Below, in pieces: positions 27,541-36,506 of a stretch of 64,000 nucleotides of DNA. The notes under the pieces are model-generated. The model was given only the letters and a program-made list of their open reading frames with translations. It was not told the origin of the DNA and searched no databases. The stretch lies in the NCBI RefSeq assembly GCF_040581405.1, contig NZ_CP137157.1, forward strand, positions 2,251,001 to 2,315,000. The letters run 5' to 3'. Every line of letters begins with the position of its first letter. The first letter of the stretch is position 1. Both the position numbers and the translations under genes were made by a program. Source of the DNA: Komagataeibacter sucrofermentans DSM 15973. Its GTDB lineage: Bacteria; Pseudomonadota; Alphaproteobacteria; Acetobacterales; Acetobacteraceae.

Positions 27541-28461
27541 TTAATCCGCGCTGTCATGCTCGTGTGCCAGCGGGTGGTGCCGGGCCACGGCATCACGCAG
27601 GCGGTCGAGCATGACGTGGGTATAGATCTGGGTGGTGGCGATATCCGCATGGCCGAGCAGCACCTGCAACGCGCGCAGATCCGCCCCGTGGGCCAGCAGG
27701 TGGGTCGCGAAGGAATGGCGCAGCACATGCGGCGACAGGCGTTGCGGGTCCAGCCCCGCGCGCAGCGCCACATCGTGCAGGATGCGGTCGAATCCCTGCC
27801 GGGTCATGGGCTGGCGCGCGCTGCGGCCGGGAAACAGGTACGGGCTTTCGCGCCCGGCATCGAGCGCCATCAGCGCACGCGCCGCCTCACGCGCGCGGGC
27901 CGACATGGGCACCATCCGCTCGCGCCCGCCCTTGCCGCGCACCAGCATCATGCCCGGCGCCGCATCAAGCGCGCGGCGGGGCAGCGACAGCAGTTCCGAT
28001 ATGCGCAGGCCCGAGGCATAGAGCATCTCAAGGGCGGCGCGCGCCACCATGAGCCTGCGCCTGCGCGCGGGGGTTGCATCGGGCTCGGGCACGCAGGCGG
28101 CCAGCAGTTCCGTGACCTCGGGCTCGGACAGGAATCGCGGCAGCGGCGTATCGAGCCGGGGCGCTTCAAGCAGGGCGGCGGGGTTGTCGGGCCGCATGCC
28201 CTCACGGGCCAGAAACAGGAAATACTGCTTGAGGCACGACAGCCTGCGCGCCTGCGTGCGCGCAGCCAAGCCCTGCCGCGCAAGCCCCGAAAGGTAGTCG
28301 CGCAGGTCACTCTCGCCCGCCGTGAGCGGCGTTACGCCGCGGGCGTGCAGGCCAGCATTCATATCCGCCAGATCGCGGGTATAGGCGCGGATGGTGTTCA
28401 GCGCCGCCCCGCGCTCGGCGGCCTGCATCTCGATAAAGGCATCAACGCCGCTTGCGCTCAC
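27541..28461 (-). CDS. xerD: tyrosine recombinase XerD
   Basis: XerD with XerC resolves chromosome dimers at dif. The 306-residue protein has the SAM-like DNA-binding N-terminal domain (about 1–95) and the catalytic domain with Arg153 (SGLRISELL), Lys177 (VRGKGGRER), His245 and Arg248 (HVLRHSFATHLL), His271 (LGHADIATTQIYTHV) and Tyr280. All six catalytic residues are present, so it should be active. XerD rather than XerC is favoured by overall resemblance; no phage or transposon genes flank it, arguing against a mobile integrase. A 67-codon gene lies just upstream. Confidence 0.88.
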   Translation of the reverse strand: MSASGVDAFIEMQAAERGAALNTIRAYTRDLADMNAGLHARGVTPLTAGESDLRDYLSGLARQGLAARTQARRLSCLKQYFLFLAREGMRPDNPAALLEAPRLDTPLPRFLSEPEVTELLAACVPEPDATPARRRRLMVARAALEMLYASGLRISELLSLPRRALDAAPGMMLVRGKGGRERMVPMSARAREAARALMALDAGRESPYLFPGRSARQPMTRQGFDRILHDVALRAGLDPQRLSPHVLRHSFATHLLAHGADLRALQVLLGHADIATTQIYTHVMLDRLRDAVARHHPLAHEHDSAD

Positions 28462-28477
28462 CCTGCCCCCCGTCTGC

Positions 28478-28681
28478 TCAGCCCGGCGCCAGCGGGGCTA
28501 CCGGCAGCGGGGCGGGCGCGCCGAGTGCCGGCAGGGCGGCAGGTGGCGGCGGGGCGGCGAAGGGCACATCCTTGTGCACATCCTCCTGCACCAGTGCGGG
28601 CGGAAAGGCCCCGAGCGCGAAAAAGCCCCCGATCACGCACAGGGCCAGAACACTGGCCAGGGCAATAACAATACGGATCAT
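28478..28681 (-). CDS. small membrane-anchored proline/alanine-rich protein
   Basis: 67 residues: an N-terminal membrane helix or signal anchor ([21 protein letters not shown] in pieces, about 2–23), then a short acidic stretch ([10 protein letters not shown]) and a Pro/Ala/Leu tail. It is 16 nt upstream of xerD on the same strand and divergent from aroKB. I do not recognise the family. Hydrophobic N-terminus and codon pattern support a real gene, but function is unknown. Confidence 0.6.
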   Translation of the reverse strand: MIRIVIALASVLALCVIGGFFALGAFPPALVQEDVHKDVPFAAPPPPAALPALGAPAPLPVAPLAPG

Positions 28682-28815
28682 TCAACCGCTTTCCTATGCT
28701 GCGAACCCCGGCGGCCCCACGACCAGGCGCGCAAGCGTGCTGCCTCACCCACGCGGGGCTGGCCCTGACCACGGACTCTACCGGTCCTGTCCTGCTGTAT
28801 GTTAGGTTGCGCGGC

Positions 28816-30549
28816 ATGTCACGCCAGATTCCCCCCATTCGGCCCCAGCCGGAGTCCGCATCCCTTGCCATCCCCCTTGACCTGAACGCCGTTGGCCCCG
28901 CCAGCCCCCGGCAGCCGGGCAGCGGGCGCACCGTCGTGCTGGTCGGGCTGATGGGCGCGGGTAAGACCACGATCGGCCGCCTGCTGGCCGCGCGCCTGGG
29001 CGTGCCCTTTGTCGATTCGGATGAGGAAATCGAGCGCGCCGCAGGCTGCACCATAGCCGACCTGTTCCAGCGCTATGGCGAGGCCGAGTTCCGCCGGGGC
29101 GAGCGGCTGGTCATCCGCCGCCTGCTGTCCGGGCCGCCGGTGGTGCTGGCCACGGGCGGCGGCGCTTTCATGGATGGACGGACGCGCGCGAGCGTGCGCG
29201 AGCATGCCGTCTCGATCTGGCTGCGCTGCCCGCTCGATGTGCTGGTGCAGCGCGTGGCCGACCGCACGCACCGCCCGCTGCTCAACAACGCAACGCCGCA
29301 TGCCGTGCTGGCCGACCTTATGCGCCTGCGCCACCCGGTCTATGCAGAGGCGGACATTATCGTTGATTGTGGAGATGACAACGTGGAACACAGCGCCGAC
29401 CATGTGCTGCACGCCCTGCAGCACAACCAGCAGCCCCTGCGCGTGCCCGTGCGGCTCGACCGCGCCAGCTACGAGGTGCTGATCGGCCCCGACGTGATCC
29501 GCCGCGCGGGCGCGCTGCTGGCCCCGGTGCTGCCCCAGAAGCGCGTGATGGTGATTACCGACACCACCGTTTCGCCCCTGCACCTGCCCCGCCTGCTTGA
29601 AGCCCTGGCCGAGACCGGCATCCGCGCCGAGACCATCACCATCCCCCCCGGCGAAGGCTCAAAGAGCATCAGCCAGTACGAGCGCGTGACCAACGCCCTG
29701 CTCGAGGCGCATGTCGAGCGCGGCACCACGGTCGTGGCGCTTGGGGGCGGCGTGGTGGGCGACCTTTCGGGTTTCTGCGCCGCCACCACGCTGCGCGGCC
29801 TGCCGTTTGTGCAGATTCCGACCACGCTGCTCTCGCAGGTGGATTCATCGGTGGGTGGCAAGACCGGCATCAACACGCCCTTTGGCAAGAACCTGCTCGG
29901 CGCGTTTCACCAGCCCATCGCGGTGCTGGCCGATACCTCCACGCTCGCCACCCTGCCCGTGCGGGAACTGAAGGCCGGTTACGCCGAGATCGTGAAATCG
30001 GGCCTGCTGGGCGATGCGGGGCTGTTTGACTGGTGCGAGCGCCATGGTGCTGCCGTGCTGGCGGGCGATCCGGCCATGCAGGCCGAGGCCATCCGCCTCG
30101 CCTGCGCCTTCAAGGCGCGCGTGGTGGTGGCCGATGAGCGCGAGGAGCGCAAGACCGATGGACGCGCCCTGCTCAACCTTGGCCACACCTTCGGCCACGC
30201 GCTGGAAGCCGAGATGGGCTATGACGGCAGCCTGCTGCATGGCGAGGCGGTCTCGATCGGGCTGCGGCTGGCGTTCATGCTGTCCGTCCGGCTGGGCTAC
30301 TGCCCGGCCGAGGATCTCGCGCGCGTCACCCACCACCTCGAGCGCCTGTCCATGCCCGCGCGCATAGGCGATACGGGGCGCAATTTCTCCGCCGCCCAGC
30401 TTGTGCGCAACATGCAGTGCGACAAGAAGATGCGCGATGGCCGCCTGTCCTTCGTGCTGGTGCGCGGCATTGGCCGGGGCTTTACCTGCCGCGACGTGCC
30501 CGACGAGACCGTGCTCGAGGTGCTGCGCGCGGATGGCTGCACGCCCTGA
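28816..30549 (+). CDS. aroKB: fused shikimate kinase / 3-dehydroquinate synthase
   Basis: One 577-residue frame carries two shikimate-pathway enzymes. Shikimate kinase (about 37–200): P-loop GLMGAGKTT at 44–52, [25 protein letters not shown] and RPLL lid region. Dehydroquinate synthase (about 209–577): [11 protein letters not shown] with NAD-binding glycines, [21 protein letters not shown] (in pieces), and [12 protein letters not shown] with zinc ligands. In most bacteria aroK and aroB are neighbours; here they are a single protein, as in other Acetobacteraceae. The ATG at 28816 is preferred over an upstream frame that would add an unlikely 40-residue head. Confidence 0.95.
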   Translation: MSRQIPPIRPQPESASLAIPLDLNAVGPASPRQPGSGRTVVLVGLMGAGKTTIGRLLAARLGVPFVDSDEEIERAAGCTIADLFQRYGEAEFRRGERLVIRRLLSGPPVVLATGGGAFMDGRTRASVREHAVSIWLRCPLDVLVQRVADRTHRPLLNNATPHAVLADLMRLRHPVYAEADIIVDCGDDNVEHSADHVLHALQHNQQPLRVPVRLDRASYEVLIGPDVIRRAGALLAPVLPQKRVMVITDTTVSPLHLPRLLEALAETGIRAETITIPPGEGSKSISQYERVTNALLEAHVERGTTVVALGGGVVGDLSGFCAATTLRGLPFVQIPTTLLSQVDSSVGGKTGINTPFGKNLLGAFHQPIAVLADTSTLATLPVRELKAGYAEIVKSGLLGDAGLFDWCERHGAAVLAGDPAMQAEAIRLACAFKARVVVADEREERKTDGRALLNLGHTFGHALEAEMGYDGSLLHGEAVSIGLRLAFMLSVRLGYCPAEDLARVTHHLERLSMPARIGDTGRNFSAAQLVRNMQCDKKMRDGRLSFVLVRGIGRGFTCRDVPDETVLEVLRADGCTP

Positions 30550-30731
30550 GGCCTCCCGCCTGATGCGCTGCCGGGGCCTGTGATATTCCGGTCACAGCCC
30601 CGTCCGCACCGATATTACGCCCCGTCACATTTACCTTATTTCAATCCTTGCCCCGCAAAACGATCCTGCCATGGATTGATGCGGATGAATGCGATAACGC
30701 ACCCTGCCCTGACATCCCGCTGGCACTGAAT

Positions 30732-30749
30732 GGCGGCGCATGCGCCGCC
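30732..30749. promoter_or_regulatory. 18-bp perfect palindrome upstream of the first OmpA-like gene
   Basis: GGCGGCGCATGCGCCGCC is a perfect palindrome 89 nt before the ATG at 30838, in a 288-nt intergenic region. It could be an operator or form a hairpin in a leader. A second hairpin (GGGGCCTGTGA with TCACAGCCCC, about 30574–30601) just after aroKB may end that transcript but lacks a T run. Confidence 0.35.
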
Positions 30750-30837
30750 CGGATCAACCCGTATCAGGCCAGTGTGGAACATGCCCCCATCTCCACCAAA
30801 TAAAGAAGGCGTCTGATCAAGCATCAAGGACGGGACC

Positions 30838-32058
30838 ATGCGTCTTCGCGCGGCACTGCTGGCGACTGCATTGACGACAACACCGGTCATGGCCGCCATG
30901 GCCACGACCATCACCGGGCCTTACGTCGATATCGGCGGCGGCTATGACCTGACCCAGACACAGCACATGCATTCCTATGATGGGCAGGGCGTAAGCGAGT
31001 TCAACAAGAACTTAAATCTGCCCCCTGAGGAAGCAAAGTTCCTCGACTCTACAGTATCTCCGGCAACCCACGCCCGTGAAACCATGCATCATGGCGCGGG
31101 CTGGACCGGTTTTGCCTCCTTCGGCTGGGGCTTTGGCAACGGCCTGCGCGCGGAAGTGGAAGGGGCCTATAACTGGTCGGAAACCACCCGCTACACCACC
31201 ACGTCCTATGGCGGCGGCCACGGCAAGACCAATGGCGCCGACCGCTCCTATGGTGGCTTTGTCAACGTGCTGTATGACATCGACCTCAAGCGCCTGTTCG
31301 GCATCGACGTGCCCGTAACGCCTTTCATCGGCGTGGGTGCGGGCTATCTGTGGCAGACCGTGAATGATGAAACGCCCCTCGCGAGCAGCATCATAAACGT
31401 GCGCCATAACGGCACCAATGGCAGCTTCGCCTATCAGGGCATTGTCGGCGCGGCCTATGACATTCCCGGCGTGCCGGGCCTGCAGATGACCACCGAATAC
31501 CGCATGATTGGCCAGGTGGAATCCTTCAGCAACGGCAATCTTGGCCAGACCGTGATCAACGCCAGCAACCAGCCGGTGAACGACCACGATTCCATCCGTT
31601 ACGACCACCGCTTCAACCACCAGTTCATCGTGGGCGTGCGCTATGCGTTCAATACCGCGCCACCTCCCCCGCCGCCCGCGCCCGCCATCGTGCCGCCCGC
31701 GCCAGTCGCGGCCCGCACCTACCTGGTGTTCTTCGACTGGGATGGCGCGGCCCTGACCCAGCGCGCGCGCGCCATCGTGGCGCAGGCGGCGCAGGCCTCA
31801 AGCCACGTGCAGACCACGCGACTTGAAGTAAACGGTTATACTGATAACTCCGCCGCCCATCCCGGCCCGCGTGGTGAGAAATATAACCTTGGCCTTTCAC
31901 TGCACCGGGCGGAGAGCGTGAAGGCCGAGCTGATCCGTGATGGCGTGGCGGCCAGCGCCATCGACATTCATGGCTATGGCGAGGGCCACCCCCTCGTGCC
32001 GACCGGCCCGGACACGCGCGAGCCGCAGAACCGCCGGGTGGAAATCATCCTGCACTAG
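30838..32058 (+). CDS. OmpA-family outer-membrane protein, copy 1 (divergent)
   Basis: A 406-residue outer-membrane protein: signal peptide (cut likely after AMA, about residue 22), an eight-strand type beta-barrel (about 25–275, with ITGPYVDIGGGYDLTQTQH and VTPFIGVGAGYLW), a linker of prolines and alanines, and an OmpA-like peptidoglycan-binding domain (VFFDWDGAALTQRAR, VNGYTDN, NRRVEIILH). It anchors the outer membrane to the cell wall and may pass small solutes. Compared with copies 2 and 3 it carries longer surface loops (for example 43–85 and near 120–135). AAGGA precedes the ATG. Confidence 0.92.
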   Translation: MRLRAALLATALTTTPVMAAMATTITGPYVDIGGGYDLTQTQHMHSYDGQGVSEFNKNLNLPPEEAKFLDSTVSPATHARETMHHGAGWTGFASFGWGFGNGLRAEVEGAYNWSETTRYTTTSYGGGHGKTNGADRSYGGFVNVLYDIDLKRLFGIDVPVTPFIGVGAGYLWQTVNDETPLASSIINVRHNGTNGSFAYQGIVGAAYDIPGVPGLQMTTEYRMIGQVESFSNGNLGQTVINASNQPVNDHDSIRYDHRFNHQFIVGVRYAFNTAPPPPPPAPAIVPPAPVAARTYLVFFDWDGAALTQRARAIVAQAAQASSHVQTTRLEVNGYTDNSAAHPGPRGEKYNLGLSLHRAESVKAELIRDGVAASAIDIHGYGEGHPLVPTGPDTREPQNRRVEIILH

Positions 32059-32463
32059 GCCTGAGCGCAATATACTGAAAAAAATGGAGAATCCGGCACG
32101 GGTCGCATCTGCCCGCAATCCGTGCCGGAGAATCCATTTCCGGCCCCGAAACGGGTTGGAAAAGACCTTCCGTTTACACCATTGTCCTATGCAAAATGAG
32201 GGGGGCTGGAAAAGCAGTTCAAAAAAATCCTTATAAAATCAGGGTTTTTTATAGACTGCTGCAAAGGGGACTGAAAGATATGTGTTTTTTTTGCCACACC
32301 TGCCCCGCATGGCGCATTTTGCCCATTCTCAAGCCGGGCCAGACAGGCTAATCCCCGCTTCATAGCTTGCGGGTAATCTCAGGCTGCCCTGTCTCGGGGC
32401 AAATCCCATTGCCCGATCACAAGACGGGGCTCTGCCCTGCAACAACAGATTAAGGACTGAAAC
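32059..32463. other. intergenic region between OmpA-like copies 1 and 2, with stem-loops
   Basis: 405 nt. A strong imperfect hairpin (TGGAGAATCCGGCACGG at 32085–32101 with CCGTGCCGGAGAATCCA at 32119–32135) follows copy 1 by 26 nt, and a second AT-rich inverted repeat (GCAGTTCAAAAAAATCC against the GGGTTTTTT...ACTGC side, about 32214–32265) follows. One of these probably ends the copy 1 transcript. The rest should hold the copy 2 promoter, which I cannot place; AAGGA sits just before the ATG at 32464. Confidence 0.5.
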
Positions 32464-33576
32464 ATGCGTCTTCGCGCAGCGTTACTGGCAACCAGCCTGC
32501 TGGCAGCGACACCGTTCGCAGCCAAAGCCACGACCATCACCGGCCCGTATGTCGATATCGGCGGCGGCTACAACCTGACCCAGACCCAGCACATGCGCCC
32601 CGGCGGCACGGATGATGGCAACGGCTATGGTCGCGTTGGCCACCGTCATGGCTGGACCGGCTTCGGCTCGGTTGGCTGGGGCTTCGGCAACGGCCTGCGT
32701 GCTGAAGTTGAAGGCGCCTATAACTGGTCGGAAATCTATCGCAAGAGCGGTAGCGACAAGGGCAGCGACCGCTCCTATGGCGGTTTCATCAACGTGCTGT
32801 ATGACATCGACCTGAAGCGTCTGTTCAACATCGATGTGCCTGTCACGCCGTTCGTCGGTGTCGGTGCCGGTTACCTGTGGCAGAACGTGAACAGCAACAC
32901 CATGGTCGCCATGGGTGGCGCTGGCAGCCCGAACGCCCGCCTGCACGGCACCAATGGCAGCTTCGCCTACCAGGGTATCGTCGGTGCGGCCTATGACATT
33001 CCGGGCGTGCCCGGCCTGCAGATGACCACCGAATACCGCATGGTTGGCCAGGTCGAGTCCTTCGGCATGGGCTACATCAAGGGTGCAGCAACTGATGGCA
33101 GCAGCGGCGGCGTGCGCTTCGACCACCGCTTCAACCACCAGTTCATCGTAGGCGTCCGCTACGCGTTCAACAACGCGCCGCCGCCGCCGCCGCCGGCTCC
33201 CGCCGTCGTGCCGCCCGCACCGACCGCAGCCCGCACCTACCTGGTGTTCTTCGACTGGGACGGCGCAGCCCTGACCGGCCGCTCGCGTGAGATCGTGGCC
33301 GAAGCCGCACAGGCTTCCACCCACGTCCAGACCACGCGCATCGAGGTCAACGGCTACACCGATAACACCTCCGCCCATCCGGGTCCGCGCGGTGAGAAGT
33401 ACAACCTTGGCCTGTCCATGCGCCGTGCTGACAGCGTGAAGGCTGAACTGATCCGTGACGGCGTGCCCGCCAACGCCATCGACATCCATGGCTACGGCGA
33501 AGCCCACCCGCTGGTGCCCACCGGTCCTGACACCCGTGAGCCCCAGAACCGTCGCGTCGAGATCATCCTGCACTGA
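32464..33576 (+). CDS. OmpA-family outer-membrane protein, copy 2
   Basis: 370 residues with signal peptide (cut likely after AKA at about 22), beta-barrel, proline-rich hinge (PPPPPPAPAVVPPAP) and C-terminal OmpA domain (VFFDWDGAALTGRSR, VNGYTDN, EPQNRRVEIILH). The mature protein appears identical to copy 3; the only amino-acid difference seen is Ala5/Ser5 in the signal peptide. By eye about ten of the roughly twelve nucleotide differences lie in the first 95 nt. Codons favour the optimal set, suggesting high expression. It has its own terminator. Confidence 0.93.
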   Translation: MRLRAALLATSLLAATPFAAKATTITGPYVDIGGGYNLTQTQHMRPGGTDDGNGYGRVGHRHGWTGFGSVGWGFGNGLRAEVEGAYNWSEIYRKSGSDKGSDRSYGGFINVLYDIDLKRLFNIDVPVTPFVGVGAGYLWQNVNSNTMVAMGGAGSPNARLHGTNGSFAYQGIVGAAYDIPGVPGLQMTTEYRMVGQVESFGMGYIKGAATDGSSGGVRFDHRFNHQFIVGVRYAFNNAPPPPPPAPAVVPPAPTAARTYLVFFDWDGAALTGRSREIVAEAAQASTHVQTTRIEVNGYTDNTSAHPGPRGEKYNLGLSMRRADSVKAELIRDGVPANAIDIHGYGEAHPLVPTGPDTREPQNRRVEIILH

Positions 33577-33595
33577 TCCCGACCCTATCGGTCAA

Positions 33596-33628
33596 AGGAA
33601 AGGGAGCCTCTGGGCTCCCTTTTTTTGT
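33596..33628 (+). terminator. terminator of OmpA-like copy 2
   Basis: AGGGAGCC (33601–33608), loop TCTG, GGCTCCCT (33613–33620) followed by T7. Confidence 0.95.
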
Positions 33629-33715
33629 TTTTGAAACTTTGTTTAATGTTGTCAGAAGAGCCAGCACGACTGTGTTCTTCATGCCACAAAATCTGCAAAA
33701 TCTTTTGCCATAAGA

Positions 33716-33743
33716 TTGTTTGAAACAGTTAAAATCCTATATA
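33716..33743 (+). promoter_or_regulatory. candidate promoter of OmpA-like copy 3
   Basis: TTGTTT (33716–33721), 16-nt spacer, TATATA (33738–33743) in the AT-rich 363-nt gap before copy 3. It would give a 5' leader of about 190 nt. The gap shares no obvious sequence with the region upstream of copy 2, so the two near-identical genes are probably controlled differently. Confidence 0.4.
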
Positions 33744-33939
33744 AGTCACTGTTATAAAATAAAAAAATCTTCACCGCCTGTTAATCCACGCCGCATGTTA
33801 CCTTTGTGCACGGCTGGAACAGCGGGCAACGCGGAACCACATGTCTGGCATCGTGTTTAAGTGAACAGATCGATTAATCATCGCATCACGGCAATGATGT
33901 CGTTTACAAAGAAGTAATAACATGAGGAAGGACCACCAG

Positions 33940-35052
33940 ATGCGTCTCCGCTCTGCCCTGCTGGCAACCAGCCTGCTTGCAGCGACACCGTTCGCAGCTA
34001 AAGCCACGACCATTACTGGCCCGTATGTCGATATCGGCGGCGGCTACAACCTGACCCAGACCCAGCACATGCGCCCCGGCGGCACGGATGATGGCAACGG
34101 CTATGGCCGCGTTGGCCACCGTCATGGCTGGACCGGCTTCGGCTCGGTTGGCTGGGGCTTCGGCAACGGCCTGCGTGCTGAAGTTGAAGGCGCCTATAAC
34201 TGGTCGGAAATCTATCGCAAGAGCGGTAGCGACAAGGGCAGCGACCGCTCCTATGGCGGTTTCATCAACGTGCTGTATGACATCGACCTGAAGCGCCTGT
34301 TCAACATCGATGTGCCTGTCACGCCGTTCGTCGGTGTCGGTGCCGGTTACCTGTGGCAGAACGTGAACAGCAACACCATGGTCGCCATGGGTGGCGCTGG
34401 CAGCCCGAACGCCCGCCTGCACGGCACCAATGGCAGCTTCGCCTACCAGGGTATCGTCGGTGCGGCCTATGACATTCCGGGCGTGCCCGGCCTGCAGATG
34501 ACCACCGAATACCGCATGGTTGGCCAGGTCGAGTCCTTCGGCATGGGCTACATCAAGGGTGCAGCAACTGATGGCAGCAGCGGCGGCGTGCGCTTCGACC
34601 ACCGCTTCAACCACCAGTTCATCGTAGGCGTCCGCTACGCGTTCAACAACGCGCCGCCGCCGCCGCCGCCGGCTCCCGCCGTCGTGCCGCCCGCACCGAC
34701 CGCAGCCCGCACCTACCTGGTGTTCTTCGACTGGGACGGCGCAGCCCTGACCGGCCGCTCGCGTGAGATCGTGGCCGAAGCCGCACAGGCTTCCACCCAC
34801 GTCCAGACCACGCGCATCGAGGTCAACGGCTACACCGATAACACCTCCGCCCATCCGGGTCCGCGCGGTGAGAAGTACAACCTTGGCCTGTCCATGCGCC
34901 GTGCTGACAGCGTGAAGGCTGAACTGATCCGTGACGGCGTGCCCGCCAACGCCATCGACATCCATGGCTACGGCGAAGCCCACCCGCTGGTGCCCACCGG
35001 TCCTGACACCCGTGAGCCCCAGAACCGTCGCGTCGAGATCATCCTGCACTGA
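33940..35052 (+). CDS. OmpA-family outer-membrane protein, copy 3
   Basis: 370 residues, same architecture as copy 2 and practically identical in protein. The ATG at 33940 was chosen over an in-frame ATG at 33922 because AGGAAGGA lies just upstream and because it matches the starts of the other two copies. Nucleotide identity with copy 2 begins in the signal-peptide region and ends within about four bases after the stop codon; flanks are unrelated. This suggests gene conversion or strong recent homogenisation rather than a simple segment duplication. Confidence 0.93.
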   Translation: MRLRSALLATSLLAATPFAAKATTITGPYVDIGGGYNLTQTQHMRPGGTDDGNGYGRVGHRHGWTGFGSVGWGFGNGLRAEVEGAYNWSEIYRKSGSDKGSDRSYGGFINVLYDIDLKRLFNIDVPVTPFVGVGAGYLWQNVNSNTMVAMGGAGSPNARLHGTNGSFAYQGIVGAAYDIPGVPGLQMTTEYRMVGQVESFGMGYIKGAATDGSSGGVRFDHRFNHQFIVGVRYAFNNAPPPPPPAPAVVPPAPTAARTYLVFFDWDGAALTGRSREIVAEAAQASTHVQTTRIEVNGYTDNTSAHPGPRGEKYNLGLSMRRADSVKAELIRDGVPANAIDIHGYGEAHPLVPTGPDTREPQNRRVEIILH

Positions 35053-35061
35053 TCATATTAA

Positions 35062-35089
35062 AGGAAAGGGCGCAAAAAGCGCCCTTTTC
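35062..35089 (+). terminator. terminator of OmpA-like copy 3
   Basis: AAAGGGCGC, loop AAAAA, GCGCCCTTTT; stem at 35066–35074 and 35080–35088, then a T-rich stretch. Confidence 0.93.
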
Positions 35090-35184
35090 TCTTTTTCCGG
35101 CCCGTTAATTATTCTATCAGACAGCCATTACGGGCCGGGCAATGCTTTGACATCAGTTTATTCCGCCAGCCTGCTTTCCCGGCA

Positions 35185-35724
35185 ATGAAGGGTCATTCTG
35201 TGTTCAAAATCCGCTCTGAAAAGCTGCAGCAATTCATCAAATTCGGAATTGTTGGCGTATTGGGGCTGGGGTGGGACACCGCAACGCTTTATGGCCTGCG
35301 CCCCTTTGTGGGGCTGACCACGGCCACCATCGCCGCCTATTTCATTGCCGCCTCGATCAACTGGCTGATCAACCGGCTCTGGACCTTTCGCAAGGCAGGG
35401 AACCAGCACCATTTCTTCATTCAGTGGCTGCGCTTCCTTGCGGGTAACGCGCTGGGCTTTTTCCTGAACCGTGGCTGCGTGTTCATGCTGTTCCACACAT
35501 CCCCGGTGTTCAAGGCCTATCCGTTCCTGGCGCTGGCAGCGGGTTCAGTGGCGGGCATGATGGCGAACTTCCATATCAGCCGCAAAATGGTCTTCCATTC
35601 CACGCCCTCCGCCACACCACAGAAAACAGCCGAAATCCTGCCCTTTCACGCCGAACGCCCCGTGCCCCAGAATGCAGTCTCGAGCCGCACCGCCGTGGTA
35701 AACGCACGCAACAAGGTCGGGTAA
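35185..35724 (+). CDS. GtrA family membrane protein
   Basis: A 179-residue protein with four predicted membrane helices and the family pattern LQQFIKFGIVGVLG...AAYFIAASINWLINRLWTFR (in pieces). GtrA proteins help flip or modify lipid-linked sugars, often next to a glycosyltransferase, which is absent here. The cytoplasmic tail after about residue 135 overlaps tenA by 79 nt on the opposite strand. A GTG at 35200 with AAGGG 7 nt upstream is an attractive alternative start. Substrate unknown. Confidence 0.8.
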   Translation: MKGHSVFKIRSEKLQQFIKFGIVGVLGLGWDTATLYGLRPFVGLTTATIAAYFIAASINWLINRLWTFRKAGNQHHFFIQWLRFLAGNALGFFLNRGCVFMLFHTSPVFKAYPFLALAAGSVAGMMANFHISRKMVFHSTPSATPQKTAEILPFHAERPVPQNAVSSRTAVVNARNKVG

Positions 35725-36350
35725 CGCGCCTGCGCCCCATAGCGGGTGGCCAGCGCATCAAGCTGGCGAATGCCGTCTTCCACCAGTTGCGTATATTCAT
35801 CCCCCCCATAAAGCGCGATCCATGACCAGTACGGATTGCCCTCGCGCCGTGTTAGCGGGCTTGCATGCAGCCGCGCGCCGACCTCCGCATAGCCGATCAG
35901 GCATGGGGCCATGGTCACCATCAGGTCAAGCAGATCACCCGTCTGGGCGCGGTCAAGTATAAAGCGGCTATAGGCAAGTAATTCGAGCGATTCTTCCGCG
36001 CTTTGCAGCGCCGCTTCTTCTATGCCCCACTGGCGGCAATAACCCACATGCATGGCCAGTTCGGTGTCGAGTATGCCCGCCATCAGGCTTGCGGCATGGC
36101 GCATGTCAGCCACCGTATCGGCCTTGTACACCGCCAGCGCGCAGGCGCGGGCATACTGGATGAGGTACAGGTAGTCCTGGATCAGGAAATTGCGGAACGC
36201 CCCGGGCGGCAATGTGCCATCCGCCACGCCGCGCACGAAGGGGTGGCGCACGAAGTCCAGCCACTGCGCCATGCAGTCACGGCGCAGGCGGCCCGCAAGC
36301 CCCGTGGTCAGCAGGGGCCAGTTACGTTCGGCCTGCCATTCATCGTCCAT
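35646..36350 (-). CDS. tenA: TenA family protein (thiaminase II / aminopyrimidine aminohydrolase)
   Basis: TenA salvages thiamin breakdown products by hydrolysing aminopyrimidines. The 234-residue helical protein has the active-site cysteine in MAPCLIGYAEVG, the conserved FLIQDYLYLIQYARA helix and a C-terminal ETAFW glutamate. The ATG at 36350 with AAAGGA 6 nt before it was chosen over the longer frame. There is no TPP riboswitch-like sequence upstream and no other thiamin gene nearby. Its 3' end overlaps gtrA. Confidence 0.9.
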   Translation of the reverse strand: MDDEWQAERNWPLLTTGLAGRLRRDCMAQWLDFVRHPFVRGVADGTLPPGAFRNFLIQDYLYLIQYARACALAVYKADTVADMRHAASLMAGILDTELAMHVGYCRQWGIEEAALQSAEESLELLAYSRFILDRAQTGDLLDLMVTMAPCLIGYAEVGARLHASPLTRREGNPYWSWIALYGGDEYTQLVEDGIRQLDALATRYGAQARYPTLLRAFTTAVRLETAFWGTGRSA

Positions 36351-36506
36351 GTTCCGTCCTTTCATGCTGGGGTGCGTGCATGTCACGCATTCGCCATCTG
36401 GGGTTTACGCGCATGTTGGCACTTCCGGTCTGGTGCTACGTGCGCTAGGTGAATGAATCCGGTTTTACATCTATATCTTTCAATACAGGATCGTCTGTTT
36501 CCCGCC

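Noticed and set aside
27541-28461. XerD-like recombinase as the integrase of a mobile island
   Set aside because: No tRNA, direct repeats, phage or transfer genes nearby; sequence and context fit housekeeping XerD.
32482-35049. Long antisense frames (about 363–381 codons) opposite OmpA-like copies 2 and 3
   Set aside because: They repeat because the genes are duplicated; they lack start signals and families.
36351-36450. Possible TPP riboswitch upstream of tenA
   Set aside because: None of the conserved THI-box segments (CUGAGA, ACCUGAUC...) is present.
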